NCBI RefSeq assembly: GCF_045679555.1
Contig: NC_092094.1
Location: 14,646,612-14,710,611, forward strand
DNA from: Salvelinus alpinus
Taxonomy: Eukaryota > Chordata > Actinopteri > Salmoniformes > Salmonidae
Direction: 5' to 3'
Length of the DNA: 64,000 nt
Shown: positions 10,438 through 22,210 of the stretch, in pieces
How the letters are laid out: the number at the start of each line of letters is the position of its first letter
How positions within the stretch are numbered: the first letter of the stretch is position 1
Program-made: the position numbers and the translations under genes
Notes under the pieces: model-generated
Database searches by the model: none
Seen by the model: only the letters and a program-made list of their open reading frames with translations
Told to the model about the DNA's origin: nothing

Positions 10438-10713
10438 CTGTCCGTCTATCCTCATGTCCAGCTGGGTTCTTGTTTCATCTGTAAAGAGTCAGTTACCACT
10501 TGGAGAGGGTCAGCCGTTTGAAGTAGTGAACTTTGCCTTCATAAAACTGGGAAACACCCAAGTAGCTGCAGCAGCAGGCAGGCCAAAGGATCTCCCTCTC
10601 TCTCCCCTCTCCTCCCCCTCCCACTGCTCTGTCCTATGTCCCCCTTTGTCTCTCTCCCTCCCTCTCTGCAGTTCACAGGGATGTGTCAACTAGGGAGCAA
10701 TGACCACATTCTC

Positions 10714-10816
10714 TCAATTCAATTCAATTCAGGGGGCTTTATTGGCATGGGAACATATGTTAACATTGCCAAAGCAAGTGAAGTAGATAATATACAAAAG
10801 TGAAATAAACAATAAG
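10714..10816 (-). mobile_element. LINE-like 3' tail fragment
   Basis: It begins with a TCAATTCAATTCAATTCA tail and continues GGGGGCTTTATTGGCATGG and GCCAAAGCAAGTGAAGTAGA. It matches the first ~100 bp of the longer copy at 57656-58115, where it ends in the same ATTCA-type tail. The tail position suggests the 3' end of a non-LTR retroelement read on the - strand. Confidence 0.5.
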
Positions 10817-10991
10817 CTCTCTCCCTTGTCTCCTAGTCTCCCTCCTTGTGTGCAGTTTCTCCATTTAATTTCAATAGGTTCGTTCATATAAAAAGAGAAT
10901 ATTGTATGTTAATGGTAACAGGGAACACAACCCACACAATTTAGATAAAAGTAGAGATCATTGTAAAAAATTTTTTTTATCTGTATTGCAG

Positions 10992-10997
<6 letters not shown>

Positions 10998-11071
<74 letters not shown>

Positions 11072-11110
11072 CTCGCTCTCGCTCTCGCTCTCTCTCGCTC
11101 TCTCTCTCTC
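10998..11110. repeat. CT microsatellite with GCTCTC interruptions
   Basis: Uninterrupted CT to about 11068, then GCTCTC variants, directly abutting another LINE-like tail fragment. Confidence 0.95.
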
Positions 11111-11222
11111 CAATTCAAAGGGGTTTATTGGGCATGGGAAACATATGTTTATGCAAGTCAAATAGATAATAAACAAGAGTGAAATAAACAATAAATAAAT
11201 TAAAAATGAACAGTGAACATTA
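11111..11222 (-). mobile_element. Second LINE-like 3' tail fragment
   Basis: CAATTCAAAGGGGTTTATTG GGCATGGGAAACATATG and AGTGAAATAAACAATAAAT match the copies at 10714 and 57656. It starts exactly at the end of the CT microsatellite. Confidence 0.5.
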
Positions 11223-11473
11223 CACTCTCTCTCTCTGTCTCGTTCTCTGGCTTCCTACCAACCCATTGTGACAGTGAGTCAGACTCTCCAGCATGCTCAG
11301 AATAGAATACAGCCTTATGATTCTGCTCTTTTAATCAAATCTACAGACCGCTAGTGTAATCATCTGAAATCACATGTTTCCTCCCAGGCTATAGAAGTTT
11401 GGAGTTCTAAATGTTGTCAATGGAGGTGTGTGTTTGGGGTGCCCTAACTATGCTGCTGTTATGTAGAACAGGG

Positions 11474-11604
<131 letters not shown>

Positions 11605-12222
11605 CTCTCTCCTTCTGCAGAACCATGTGGACCAGTAGATCTTAAAGTTGGAATTTCGGCAGCTGAACTCCCTCAACCGGCTACATCAAAGAATCACCAT
11701 CAATGAAATCCATGCAGAGTTTGGAGAGTTTGCCCTGGGAATAGAATATTTTCCTCTCATAAAGCCTGGTTCTTTATATAGCCTATGGCCAGGCCGCCTT
11801 CTGTTAAACCCCGATGGGGCTGAGTCTGAGCTGAGCAGACATACCCACGGTCACACTGTGCAACGCAGACAGCAGCGATCGGCTCGCTAACCAGCCGCTA
11901 GTTAACATCTCCCTGCCAAACTCTCAAGAATGACGGGACTCCCTGAGGAGGGAGGCGGGAGGCACATTATATTGGGAAATTAAGACATTCAGGCTTAATG
12001 GACAAGCTGAGGCAGGGTTTCCCTTAGATTGTCCAGGCGGGGTGTAAACAAAGGCCCCAAATCAACATTCAGGGCTAATTTATTAAGCAACAATTTCAGT
12101 TGAAATCAATTGAAGCCAAATTATTTATTTTAGGTGGGGGCAAACAGACCTAAGTAGGGATGGCCCGCCCTACTTACACAATGGTGGAGGAAACACTGAA
12201 CTGAGGCATTCAGCACTCTAGG

Positions 12223-12287
12223 GACATTTACATTTACATTTAAGTCATTTAGCAGATGCTCTTATCCAGAGCGACTTACAAGTTGGG
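12223..12287 (-). repeat. SINE tail fragment
   Basis: CATTTAAGTCATTTAGCAGA and TGCTCTTATCCAGAGCGACT form the tail module shared by many fish SINEs. Only the tail is present; no tRNA-like head was seen. A related fragment is at 56560-56650. Confidence 0.5.
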
Positions 12288-12801
12288 ACAAAATGAAAAA
12301 ATATATTACAGGTCTCTCTCCAGATTTCAGCCAACCAGACTGCTCACATGTTGTCCCTGAGAACTAGTTTGTTGTACTGTATGCCAAATCCCTAAAGGGG
12401 TGATAGGGGCTGAGACATTGTATCTATCTAGCCAACCATGACTTGCCCACCAATAAATAAAGAAGAAAGAAAGAATATGCTGCTTGGCTTTCCCTCCATA
12501 TTACCTAGGGGTGTTTCTCATGAAGAATGTTCTTCTCTGTCCACTATAGTTCAATCATCCATAGCAATAGTAAAGTAATAACAACTCCCTGAAAAAAATG
12601 TGATCTTATCTTATATTTATGTTTTTCTAAACTGGGCTTTAGAAAAACATAGGCACTCTCGTTTACAATTTAAAGTTTTGTAGTTTTTAGAAAAAATGTA
12701 AACGTTACATTTCAGCTGCTGACAGCCCTCATCAGAACCATTATACACAGACCTCTCATTTATTCTCCATCGAAGTGATGGAAGCTGTGTCTGTGAGCTG
12801 A

Positions 12802-14371
12802 CAGTGCCTTCGGAAAGTATTCAGACCCCTTGACTTTTTCCACATTTTGTTAGATTACTGCCTTATTCTAAAATTGATAAAATCTTTTTTTTTACTCATC
12901 AATCTACACACAATACCCATAATGACAAAGCAAAAACAGTTATTTTCTTTTCTTTTGCAAATGTATTAAATATAAAAACTGAAATATCACATTTACAAAA
13001 CTATTCAGACCCTTTACTCTGTACTTTCTTGAAGTACCTTTTGAAGCGATTACAGCCTCGAGTCTTCTTGGGTATGACGCTACTAGCTTGGCACACCTGT
13101 ATTTGAGGAGTTTCTCCTATTCGTCTCTGCAGATCCTCTCAAGCTGTGTCTGTACTTTTCTCTGTCATGATGGATGCACAGCTATTTTCAGGTCTCTCCA
13201 GAGATGTTAGACCGGGTTCAAGTCCGGGCTCTGGCACTCAAGTACTTTCAGAGACTTGTTTCCGAAGCCACTCCTGCGTTGTCTTGGCTGTGTGTTAGGG
13301 TCGTTGTCCTGTTGGAAGGTGAACCTTCGCCCCGGTCTGAGGTCCTGAGTGCTCTGGAGCAGGTTTTCATCAAGGATCTCTCTGTACTTTGCTCCGTTCA
13401 TCTTTGCCTCAATCCTGACTAGTCTCCCAGTCCCTGCCGCTGAAAAACACCCCCACAGCATAATGCTGCCACCAGCATGGTTCATCGTAGGGATGGTGCC
13501 AGATTTCCTCCAGACGTGAAGCCTGGCATTAAGGCCAAAGAGTTGGTTTCGTCAGACCAGAGAATCTTGTTTCTCATGGTCTGAGAGTCTTTACATTACT
13601 TTTGGCAAACTCCAAGCGGGCTGTCATGTGTCTTTTACTGAGGAGTGGCTTCCATCTGGTCACTCTACCATAAAGGCCTGATTGGTGGAGTGCTGCAGAG
13701 ATGGTTGTCCTTCTGGAAGGTTCTCCCATCTCCACAGAGGAACCAGAGCTCTGCCAGAATGACCATTGGGTTCTTGATCACTTCCCTGACCAAGACCCTT
13801 CTCCCCCGATTGCTCAGTTCGGGCGGGCGGACAGCTCTAGGAAGAGTCTTGGTGGTTCCAAACTTCTTCCATTTAAGATTGATGGAAGCCACCGTGTTCT
13901 TGGGGACACAGAATGTTTTTGGTACCCTTCCCCAGATCTGTGCCTCGACACAATTATGTCTTGGAGCTCAACGGACAATTTCTTCGACCTCATGGCTTTG
14001 TTTTTGCTCTGACATGCCCTGTCAACTGTGGGACCTCATTTGACAGGTGTGTGCCTTTCCAAATCATGTCCCATCAATTTATTTTACCACAGGTGGACTC
14101 CAATCAATTTGTAGAAACATCTCAAGGATGATCAATGGTAAAAGGATGCACTAGCAGAGGGTCTGAATACTTATGTAAATAAGGTATTTCTGTTTTTTAT
14201 TTGTAATACATTTGCCAACATTTCTAGAAAACCTGTTTTTGCTTTGTCATTATGGGGTAATGTGTGTAGATTGCTGAGGATTTTATTTTATTTCATCCAT
14301 TTTAGAATAAGTCTGTAACATAACAAAATGTGGAAAAAAACAAGGGGTCTGAACACTTTCCAAAGGCTCTG
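12802..14371 (-). mobile_element. Degenerate Tc1/mariner element in cav1 intron 2
   Basis: The left end CAGTGCCTTCGGAAAGTATT is matched by the inverse at the right end (CTTTCCAAAGGCTCTG before TA at 14372). Subterminal AGACCCCTTG and CCACATTTTGTTA blocks are also inverted at both ends. It is a 1.57 kb element of a different terminal family from the one at 1184. The left flanking dinucleotide is no longer TA. The same family occurs as fragments at 38636 and 43523. Confidence 0.88.
13207..13892 (-). pseudogene. Tc1-like transposase relic with several frameshifts
   Basis: The - strand translations include [33 protein letters not shown] and SPDLNPV (catalytic core), and on another frame MASINLKWKKFGTTKTLPRA with GRRVLVREVIKNPMVILAEL (DNA-binding/linker part). 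These are the expected order of Tc1 transposase domains, but they are spread over different frames with stops between. Non-functional. Confidence 0.8.
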
Positions 14372-14724
14372 TACAATACAGTACTCAAGATGTATGGCTC
14401 TGGAAAATGAAATGGATGTTGCTGGCTTTTGCGGCGTAAAGAACAATGAGATTTATATTAAAGAGCTTCACCACCAACTGTTATTTTATCCTATAAGTTT
14501 AGCCTGTTTAGTTTAGCAAGTTCCCTGTGTACACAGTAATAGCTGGAAGGATTGGCTACTGAATAAAATGAACAAAGACCTATTTTGATATTGAAAATGA
14601 ATTTTTACTTGAAAATGCGCTAGACACAGGTGATGTTAAACCCTCTGACAGCGACACGTCTCTCGCAGACAAAACACACACGCAATAAGTAACTGTAAAA
14701 TAAATATTTGCTGTATCATGGGCT

Positions 14725-14840
14725 TGGTAGCAAAGAAGAGAGTAAAAGAGAAAGAGAGAGAGAACGAGAGAGGAGTAGTGAGAGTGGTAGTACGAGAGAG
14801 AGTGGGAAAAAGAGAGAAAGAAAGAGAGAGAGCACGCGTG
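14725..14840. repeat. GA-rich low-complexity tract
   Basis: Imperfect GAGA/AAAGAG run without coding signal in cav1 intron 2. Confidence 0.8.
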
Positions 14841-15085
14841 TGTGTTTTTCCACTTTACAATCTGCACTAAAACGTGTGTGAGGTCATGGGTACTTGGGAG
14901 GCACGTCGCAAACCCATCGATCGCCTGAGAAGTCTGTTTACACTGAAAATAAATAAATGTCATGGTTTACCTCACTGGGGCCCATCTGGCTTCTCTTTAC
15001 TACATGTAGGTACTAGAGACCTCCACATATACTGTAGCTGGGAGGACTTTAATACAGGATCTTGGAGGCTCTTAGGTGGTGAATA

Positions 15086-17493
15086 TAAACTGAACTGTAT
15101 TAGAGAGAACTCCAGGGTAGAGAAGGGCCTTGTAAACTGAACTGCATTAGAGATAACTCCAGGGTAGAGAAGGGCCTTGTAAACTGAACTACATTAGAGA
15201 GAACTCCAGGGTAGAGAAGGGCCTTGTAAACTGAACTACATTAGAGAGAACTCCAGGGTAGAGAAGGGCCTTGTAAACTGAACTACATTAGAGATAACTC
15301 CAGGGTAGAGAAGGGCCTTGTAAACTGAACTACATTAGAGATAACTCCAGGGTAGAGAAGGGCCTTGTAAACTGAACTGCATTAGAGAGAACTCCAGGGT
15401 AGAGAAGGGCCTTGTAAACTGAACTGCATTAGAGAGAACTCCAGGGTAGAGAAGGGCCTTGTAAACTGAACTGTATTAGAGAGAACTCCAGGGTAGAGAA
15501 GGGCCTTGTAAACTGAACTGCATTAGAAATAACTCCAGGGTAGAGAAGGGCCTTGTAAACTGAACTGTATTAGAGAGAACTCCAGGGTAGAGAAGGGCCT
15601 TGTAAACTGAACTACATTAGAGAGAACTCCAGGGTAGAGAAGGGCCTTGTAAACTGAACTGCATTAGAGAGAACTCCAGGGTAGAGAAGGGCCTTGTAAA
15701 CTGAACTACATTAGAGAGAACTCCAGGGTAGAGAAGGGCCTTGTAAACTGAACTGTATTAGAGAGAACTCCAGGGTAGAGAAGGGCCTTGTAAACTGAAC
15801 TGCATTAGAGAGAACTCCAGGGTAGAGAAGGGCCTTGTAAACTGAACTACATTAGAGAGAACTCCAGGGTAGAGAAGGGCCTTGTAAACTGAACTGTATT
15901 AGAGAGAACTCCAGGGTAGAGAAGGGCCTTGTAAACTGAACTGCATTAGAAATAACTCCAGGGTAGAGAAGGGCCTTGTAAACTGAACTGTATTAGAGAG
16001 AACTCCAGGGTAGAGAAGGGCCTTGTAAACTGAACTACATTAGAGAGAACTCCAGGGTAGAGAAGGGCCTTGTAAACTGAACTGTATTAGAGAGAACTCC
16101 AGGGTAGAGAAGGGCCTTGTAAACTGAACTACATTAGAGAGAACTCCAGGGTAGAGAAGGGCCTTGTAAACTGAACTACATTAGAGAGAACTCCAGGGTA
16201 GAGAAGGGCCTTGTAAACTGAACTGCATTAGAAATAACTCCAGGGTAGAGAAGGGCCTTGTAAACTGAACTACATTAGAGATAACTCCAGGGTAGAGAAG
16301 GGCCTTGTAAACTGAACTACATTAGAGAGAACTCCAGGGTAGAGAAGGGCCTTGTAAACTGAACTACATTAGAGAGAACTCCAGGGTAGAGAAGGGCCTT
16401 GTAAACTGAACTACATTAGAGAGAACTCCAGGGTAGAGAAGGGCCTTGTAAACTGAACTACATTAGAGAGAACTCCAGGGTAGAGAAGGGCCTTGTAAAC
16501 TGAACTACATTAGAGAGAACTCCAGGGTAGAGAAGGGCCTTGTAAACTGAACTGCATTAGAGATAACTCCAGGGTAGAGAAGGGCCTTGTAAACTGAACT
16601 GCATTAGAGAGAACTCCAGGGTAGAGAAGGGCCTTGTAAACTGAACTACATTAGAGAGAACTCCAGGGTAGAGAAGGGCCTTGTAAACTGAACTACATTA
16701 GAGAGAACTCCAGGGTAGAGAAGGGCCTTGTAAACTGAACTAGATTAGAGAGAACTCCAGGGTAGAGAAGGGCCTTGTAAACTGAACTGTATTAGAGAGA
16801 ACTCCAGGGTAGAGAAGGGCCTTGTAAACTGAACTGCATTAGAGAGAACTCCAGGGTAGAGAAGGGCCTTGTAAACTGAACTACATTAGAGAGAACTCCA
16901 GGGTAGAGAAGGGCCTTGTAAACTGAACTACATTAGAGAGAACTCCAGGGTAGAGAAGGGCCTTGTAAACTGAACTACATTAGAGAGAACTCCAGGGTAG
17001 AGAAGGGCCTTGTAAACTGAACTACATTAGAGAGAACTCCAGGGTAGAGAAGGGCCTTGTAAACTGAACTGCATTAGAGATAACTCCAGGGTAGAGAAGG
17101 GCCTTGTAAACTGAACTACATTAGAGATAACTCCAGGGTAGAGAAGGGCCTTGTAAACTGAACTACATTAGAGAGAACTCCAGGGTAGAGAAGGGCCTTG
17201 TAAACTGAACTGTATTAGAGAGAACTCCAGGGTAGAGAAGGGCCTTGTAAACTGAACTACATTAGAGAGAACTCCAGGGTAGAGAAGGGCCTTGTAAACT
17301 GAACTGCATTAGAGATAACTCCAGGGTAGAGAAGGGCCTTGTAAACTGAACTGCATTAGAGATAACTCCAGGGTAGAGAAGGGCCTTGTAAACTGAACTA
17401 CATTAGAGAGAACTCCAGGGTAGAGACGGGCCTTGTAAACTGAACTGCATTAGAGAGAACTCCAGGGTAGAGACGGGCCTTGTAAACTGAACT
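15086..17493. repeat. Minisatellite, about 51 copies of a 47-bp unit
   Basis: The unit contains TAAACTGAACTGCATTAGAG followed by AGAACTCCAGGGTAGAGAAG GGCCTTG. Copies differ mainly at two places: GCATT, ACATT or GTATT, and AGAGAG, AGAGAT or AGAAAT. The variants are not randomly ordered: the run GTATT, GCATT-AGAAAT, GTATT, ACATT occurs at about 15467 and again about 425 bp later at 15892. The last two units carry AGACGGG. It occupies 2.4 kb just 550 bp upstream of cav1 exon 3. Confidence 0.97.
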
Positions 17494-17498
17494 GTGCA

Positions 17499-17645
17499 GT
17501 GTCTGAAATGACACCGTATTTCCTATATTGAATTGGAATAGGGTGCTGGCTGGTTCTGACCAAAACCAGTACTTGGGAATAGGTCGATGGCTCTGACCAA
17601 AAGTATTGCACTATTTTGGGAAGAGGGTGCTGGCTATTTGCCCTC
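17499..17645. repeat. Degenerate GTGCACTA-type MITE
   Basis: CTGAAATGACACCGTATTTC CTATATTG and later TGACCAAAAGTATTGCACTA resemble the two halves of the palindromic MITE, but are diverged and partly repeated. Confidence 0.35.
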
Positions 17646-18046
17646 TGATTCAGACACTTCTACAGTATGTTTCTCTGTCTTGTGTATCAGTGTCTGTCAG
17701 GAATGTGAAGAGATGGTTTAAGAGGGTAGAGAGAGTAGGAGGGCCTCATACAGCATGTGTAGCAATCACAAAATGTTTTGTGAAGGATGGGGTAGGAGGG
17801 TGGGTGGGAGGGTAGTTTGACCTGGTTTGACTGCTCGTACCAGTCACTATGAGGAGACATACATCTCTTGTAATATTTCTAGTACTTGTGTAACTTCAGA
17901 ACAGGGGCACAAATGTATGGGGGGGCAACAGCTGTTTTCATATTTAAAAAAAAATCTTTTTCATCAGTTTTTTGCTTAGAGAGTGACTGTCTAATTGAAT
18001 CATTGCTGATTCATTGATTTTAACAATTACTCTTCTCTCCTGTCAG

Positions 18047-18388
18047 GTGGACTTTGAGGATGTGATCGCAGAGCCTGCGGGCACGTACAGCTTCGACGGC
18101 GTGTGGAAGGCTAGCTTCACCACCTTCACAGTGACCAAGTACTGGTGCTACCGTCTCCTCACTGCCCTGGTGGGCATCCCGCTGGCGCTGGTCTGGGGCA
18201 TCTTCTTCGCCATCCTGTCCTTCATCCACATCTGGGCGGTGGTGCCATGTGTCAAGAGCTATCTGATCGAGATCCACTGTGTCAGCCGCGTCTACTCCAT
18301 CTGCGTCCACACATTCTGCGACCCGCTGTTCGAAGCCATGGGCAAGTGCTTCAGCAGCATCCGCATCAGCACCACCAAGGGGGTATAG
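18047..18388 (+). CDS. cav1: Caveolin-1, coding exon 3 of 3 with stop
   Basis: It encodes residues 70-182. The signature FEDVIAEP is at 72-79, followed by the scaffolding domain [20 protein letters not shown] (86-105), the intramembrane hairpin with Pro114, and the C-terminal region. Palmitoylation cysteines 137, 147 and 160 match human 133, 143 and 156. Extra cysteines at 103, 155 and 170 are not in the human protein. The acceptor is TGTCAG in phase 0 and the stop TAG is at 18386. The joined protein is 182 residues against 178 in human. It interacts with Cav2 and with cavins at the plasma membrane; these roles are taken from the family. Confidence 0.97.
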   Translation: MDFEDVIAEPAGTYSFDGVWKASFTTFTVTKYWCYRLLTALVGIPLALVWGIFFAILSFIHIWAVVPCVKSYLIEIHCVSRVYSICVHTFCDPLFEAMGKCFSSIRISTTKGV

Positions 18389-19715
18389 AAAAGACGAGGA
18401 AGTGAGGAAGAAGAGGAAGAGGAAGGGAGGAAGGGAATAAGGAGGGGCGGTGTGGAAACCATAACTAACAGATTGAAAAGGGGGGAGAAGTCACCAGAAG
18501 AAAAAGAAAAGAGAGGGAACAACTTCTGCTAAAAGATGAAGTGAGACATTTCCAGTGCTGTGCTAGGGATGTTGGAGGTAAGGGGACCAAGTAATAGAGA
18601 GCATCTGGCCCGGCTTCTCTTTCTTCCTCGACAACAATGGTTTCTCTCTCCAGTGCTGGTTTAACCAACAGGGGCACAGGATTACATCGAGGGTCATTCC
18701 TTGGGCTCTTTGTTTTTCTGTTTGTTTTTCTTTCGTTTTTTATTCTGTATTTGTTAGCGTTGTTTATCACTGCAAGAGCATCACGCTAGCCCCCCCCCCC
18801 CCATCCATTCCTTCCATTGTTCCAAAATGTTGTGTGACCCTCTCTGATTATAGCTTGTTTATTAGGGGGTATTGGTTGAATGACTGGTAAGTTAATTGAT
18901 TCATTGATAGGCTGATATAATGGATGGTGGTGTCCACTCTGCTGGGTTTGTGTGTTTGTGGCCTGTTTTTTGGGAGGGGGATGGTTTGGGTGGGGTGGAG
19001 GGAGAGAGGGGGGGATATCCCTGTGCCTGTCCCGCTGCGCTGTTTTGAGAGACAAATCCCACCTGACACAGCACAAAATCCTATACCCAAAACCTTATCA
19101 ACGCTCCTCCCTCTCAGCCCCCTTACCCCCACTGACCCCTTCTCACCCCCCCCCCATGCCTGCCCTGCCTCCCAGTCTGAAACACTGAACCTGCCCTTGT
19201 TTCTGCATGCACCGCCACAAAGCCACCGAGCCAACTAACACACTGCTGTCAGTCTATACGCCCAGACAGACACACAGCTATAGGACAACCTCACTCACAG
19301 AGCCTGCACTCTGCCCAGTGCCACATCATGACATCCTAATCACTCTCTCCATCAACATTCAGCTCCAGTTCTACTACAAGCCAGAGAGACTCAATTCCAT
19401 GACAACAACCAGGTCTTAAATACAGTTTTCATATTGTTTCTATGTGACCGAGAATGTTTTTTAAGTTTGAATTTGAATCTCGGGAGAAATATCACTTGAT
19501 CTTTGTTTTAATACATTCACACCCTAGGATCTTTTTTTATACCATTGAGGTCTCTTCTCTTCTAAAATGGACAGCAGGATGGACCTCGTATGTTGATACA
19601 CATTGTGGTAGCTGTAGCTAAATAACCATAGCTTTTCATTCCTACACCTTCTAAAGATGAAGAACTTTTGTTTTAAACTTTGTTTCAATTTTGTTGTTTT
19701 ATGCTAGCCTTGCCC

Positions 19716-19721
19716 AATAAA
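19716..19721 (+). terminator. cav1: Candidate proximal cav1 polyadenylation signal AATAAA
   Basis: Canonical hexamer about 1.33 kb after the stop. A second candidate, ATTAAA, is at 20251-20256. Confidence 0.5.
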
Positions 19722-19960
19722 TGCACAAGTTGAGTAGCATTGTCATATATAATCTATTTAGTTTTTTCCCCAAATGAGTTTGGATGAGTTAAGTCCCTGG
19801 TTGACTAGTTTGGTCTGGTGTAGCGTTCTGCTTGTTGGCTGTGGACATACACCACCAAACAAGGACAATCAGCTAACCGGTCTCCCTCCCCTGAGACCAC
19901 TGCTGTTTGACAACGAATGGGAGCATGTTTTTGTTCTATACTGACATGAATCTCACTTTG

Positions 19961-20076
19961 TCTGCATCCCAAATGGCACCCTATTTCCTATATAGTGCAC
20001 TACTTTTAACCGAAGCTCAGTATGGGACCTGTTCAAAGGTAGTGCACTAAGGAATATGGTGCAATTTTGGGATGTC
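19961..20076. repeat. Palindromic GTGCACTA-type MITE in the cav1 3' UTR
   Basis: TCTGCATCCCAAATGGCACC and CTATATAGTGCACTACTTTT are matched by the inverse AGGTAGTGCACTAAGGAATA TGGTGCAATTTTGGGATG. In the cav1 transcript it could form a long stem. Confidence 0.65.
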
Positions 20077-20250
20077 TCCTTTGACTCGTTCAGCTTTTGT
20101 CTACCTGCTGTCTGTGAAGATGGTAAATATTAGCACGTTGCTTGATTTAATTAGTTTTTTGACTTGATGAAAAGGTCATGTATTTTTATATTAAAATTGA
20201 ATTTTTCCTTCCCTTGCTTTTACTGTACAATCTCACATCACGCTGTGCAC

Positions 20251-20256
20251 ATTAAA
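20251..20256 (+). terminator. cav1: Candidate distal cav1 polyadenylation signal ATTAAA
   Basis: Common variant hexamer, followed by GT-rich and T-rich DNA (20281-20340), which is the usual downstream context. Confidence 0.4.
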
Positions 20257-20469
20257 CATTTGTATAATCCAATCTGCTAGCCTGCTTGTATTGCTTCTTT
20301 GTTTGTGTTGTTTTGGTTTGTGAATCAGTCTCTCTTTGTTGTCATGTGACTTTGACCTTATTTATTTATTTGACCTTAGAGAGAACTTGATGTTAGCCTA
20401 CATTGTGCAAATAAGCCTACAGGCAATATAACCCAGAACACAGAGACACTTTAGCGTATATAAAAATGC

Positions 20470-22210
20470 ACACGGAAAAACCACATGATTTCACATGTGA
20501 AATCATATTAAAACGTGATTTTGGAACACTACACATGTGATGATATTTCACATGATTACATAACCTTTAACATGTGGATTCAAATCTTCACATGTGAATA
20601 TTTTTCACAATTTCACAGGACTCATTAAGATACAGACTCAAACAGCACTTTTAACATACGGTGGTCACAACTTAAATATTTGACACACAATTACGTTGTG
20701 TATGTTTATTTACACAGTACATATTATTTAGCATGTCCTCACCTGGGATTTGGACTCACAACCTATTGGTTCACGGCATTCCAATCTTTGTCTTACGCCT
20801 ACCATGTCTGTGTCAATGACAGATTTCACCTGTATTCCTACACTTTGGACTTAAGTAAATCTCAGCCTTTTTTTAAAAAATACAATATTTATCATAGTGA
20901 TTCAGGAGTAACATGGAAACAGAATAATATGCCCCGCCAACATTAGACAAATATACAGAAAACCCTCAAATTGATGAAATATGTAATAGAAATCAATGAT
21001 GAGAGAATAATCAGATTAACTGATAAGTAAAACGACAGTGGAGACGGCAGTCTTTTACTAAGTGCAAAGATGTATTATACTGTAGGTAATCAATGTGTAG
21101 TGAAATGCGAGCAGCATTCCCCAAATCCACAAGTTTTGAGTTCAAGTCCCAGGTGGGGTCATATTGTAAAAGCCTGTACTAAGTGATCAGGTCAAATGGA
21201 ATCATATTTTCAGAATTGTACACAATTATAGCTGAACAGGGAACCACTTCCTTTGAATGCCCCATATCATTTCATTCCCTTACAACAACAACAAACGGGA
21301 AAAAGCTGTTGAGCTGAAATGTTCACATGTAAAAGAAAAGAGACATGTGAGGTCAGTTGTTCACATGTGAAACCATAGAGTTCACCTGATAACACCCACC
21401 ACCTTTTCACCAGAATAACGTGTTTTTCACATGTGAATGCTATTCCACATGTGAGAGTTCGATTTTCGCATGTGATTTTTATTTTAAATTTAGCAATTTT
21501 TGTTGTCACATTTATTTTACATGAGATCGTATTTTCACATGCTCAAATTTCTATTTTCATGGTACGGTATCCCATGTTGACATTTTGCAACCCTATGTTG
21601 TAACTTTTATTTCATATGAGATCATGTTTTCACATGTGTAGTTTCATGTTATCACATGTTGCTTTTACATGTTATCACATTAACTTCAGATAAGATCACA
21701 TGTAACCAGAAACAGGGTAAACAGAAACAGGGAAACAAATAGTTGAGTAATATGCACTGCAATGTTTGAGAAAACAGGACCTATTTCAGTCTTGATTTAT
21801 ACTAAAAACCATGTAACTGAAGTGCGGCCAGAGGCAAGAAACTCCCTATACAACTCCATATAGTTCCATTTAAAAAGTATCTTTATTCACTACCAGACTG
21901 CCACAGTATCAGTAGCATAATGACCTGGGGAAAGTATTACAAGTAGCACATGTGAACTCTAAATGTAATACACGTGAACAACTGACTTCACGTCTCTCTT
22001 TTTTTTTTTACATGTGAAAACTTCACTTGGGATTGTTTTGTAAGGGAATTCAATTATATGGGCGTTTCAACGTAAGTGTTACGCTGTTCAGCTAAAATTG
22101 TGTAAAACATCTTTAATCAATGATAGTATGATTCCATTTGACCAGATGATTTAGTACTGACTTTTCAATAATCCCTAATAATCCCCACCTGGGATTTGCA
22201 CTCACAACCT
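20470..22210. repeat. CACATGTG-rich repeat region with inverted arms
   Basis: TCACATGTGA-type palindromes occur many times (for example near 20492, 20534, 20590, 21314, 21359, 21424, 21447, 21636, 22010). Blocks around 21125-21295 (CCCAGGTGGGG, AATGGAATCATA, AGCTGAACAG) recur as inverse copies around 22020-22210 (ATTCCATTTGACC, CCCACCTGGGATTTG), about 1 kb apart, and a further CACCTGGGATTTG copy is at 20740. No protein frame spans it. Probably one or more fold-back DNA elements; family unknown. Confidence 0.55.
21730..21940 (+). repeat. First copy of a ~210-bp direct duplication
   Basis: The stretch GGGAAACAAATAGTTGAGTA through TGACCTGGGGAAAGTATT recurs at 33529-33726. The copies differ by short indels around CATGTAACTGAA. 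Nothing coding is recognisable. Confidence 0.8.

Larger units (their letters stand above)
18389..20275 (+). other. cav1: Probable cav1 3' untranslated region
   Basis: About 1.9 kb of non-coding sequence follows the stop: a purine-rich start, a C10 run at 18790, and a T-rich distal half. It contains AATAAA at 19716-19721 and ATTAAA at 20251-20256, both plausible ends. A GTGCACTA-type palindromic MITE at 19961-20076 lies between the two signals, so only the longer transcript would contain it. Assignment rests on position and signals. Confidence 0.5.

Noticed and set aside
14328-14516. Short frame after the Tc1 element
   Set aside because: It spans the element's terminal repeat and has no coding features.
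15086-17493. CRISPR-like regular array
   Set aside because: The whole 47-bp unit repeats with no unique spacers, inside an intron of a vertebrate gene; it is a minisatellite.
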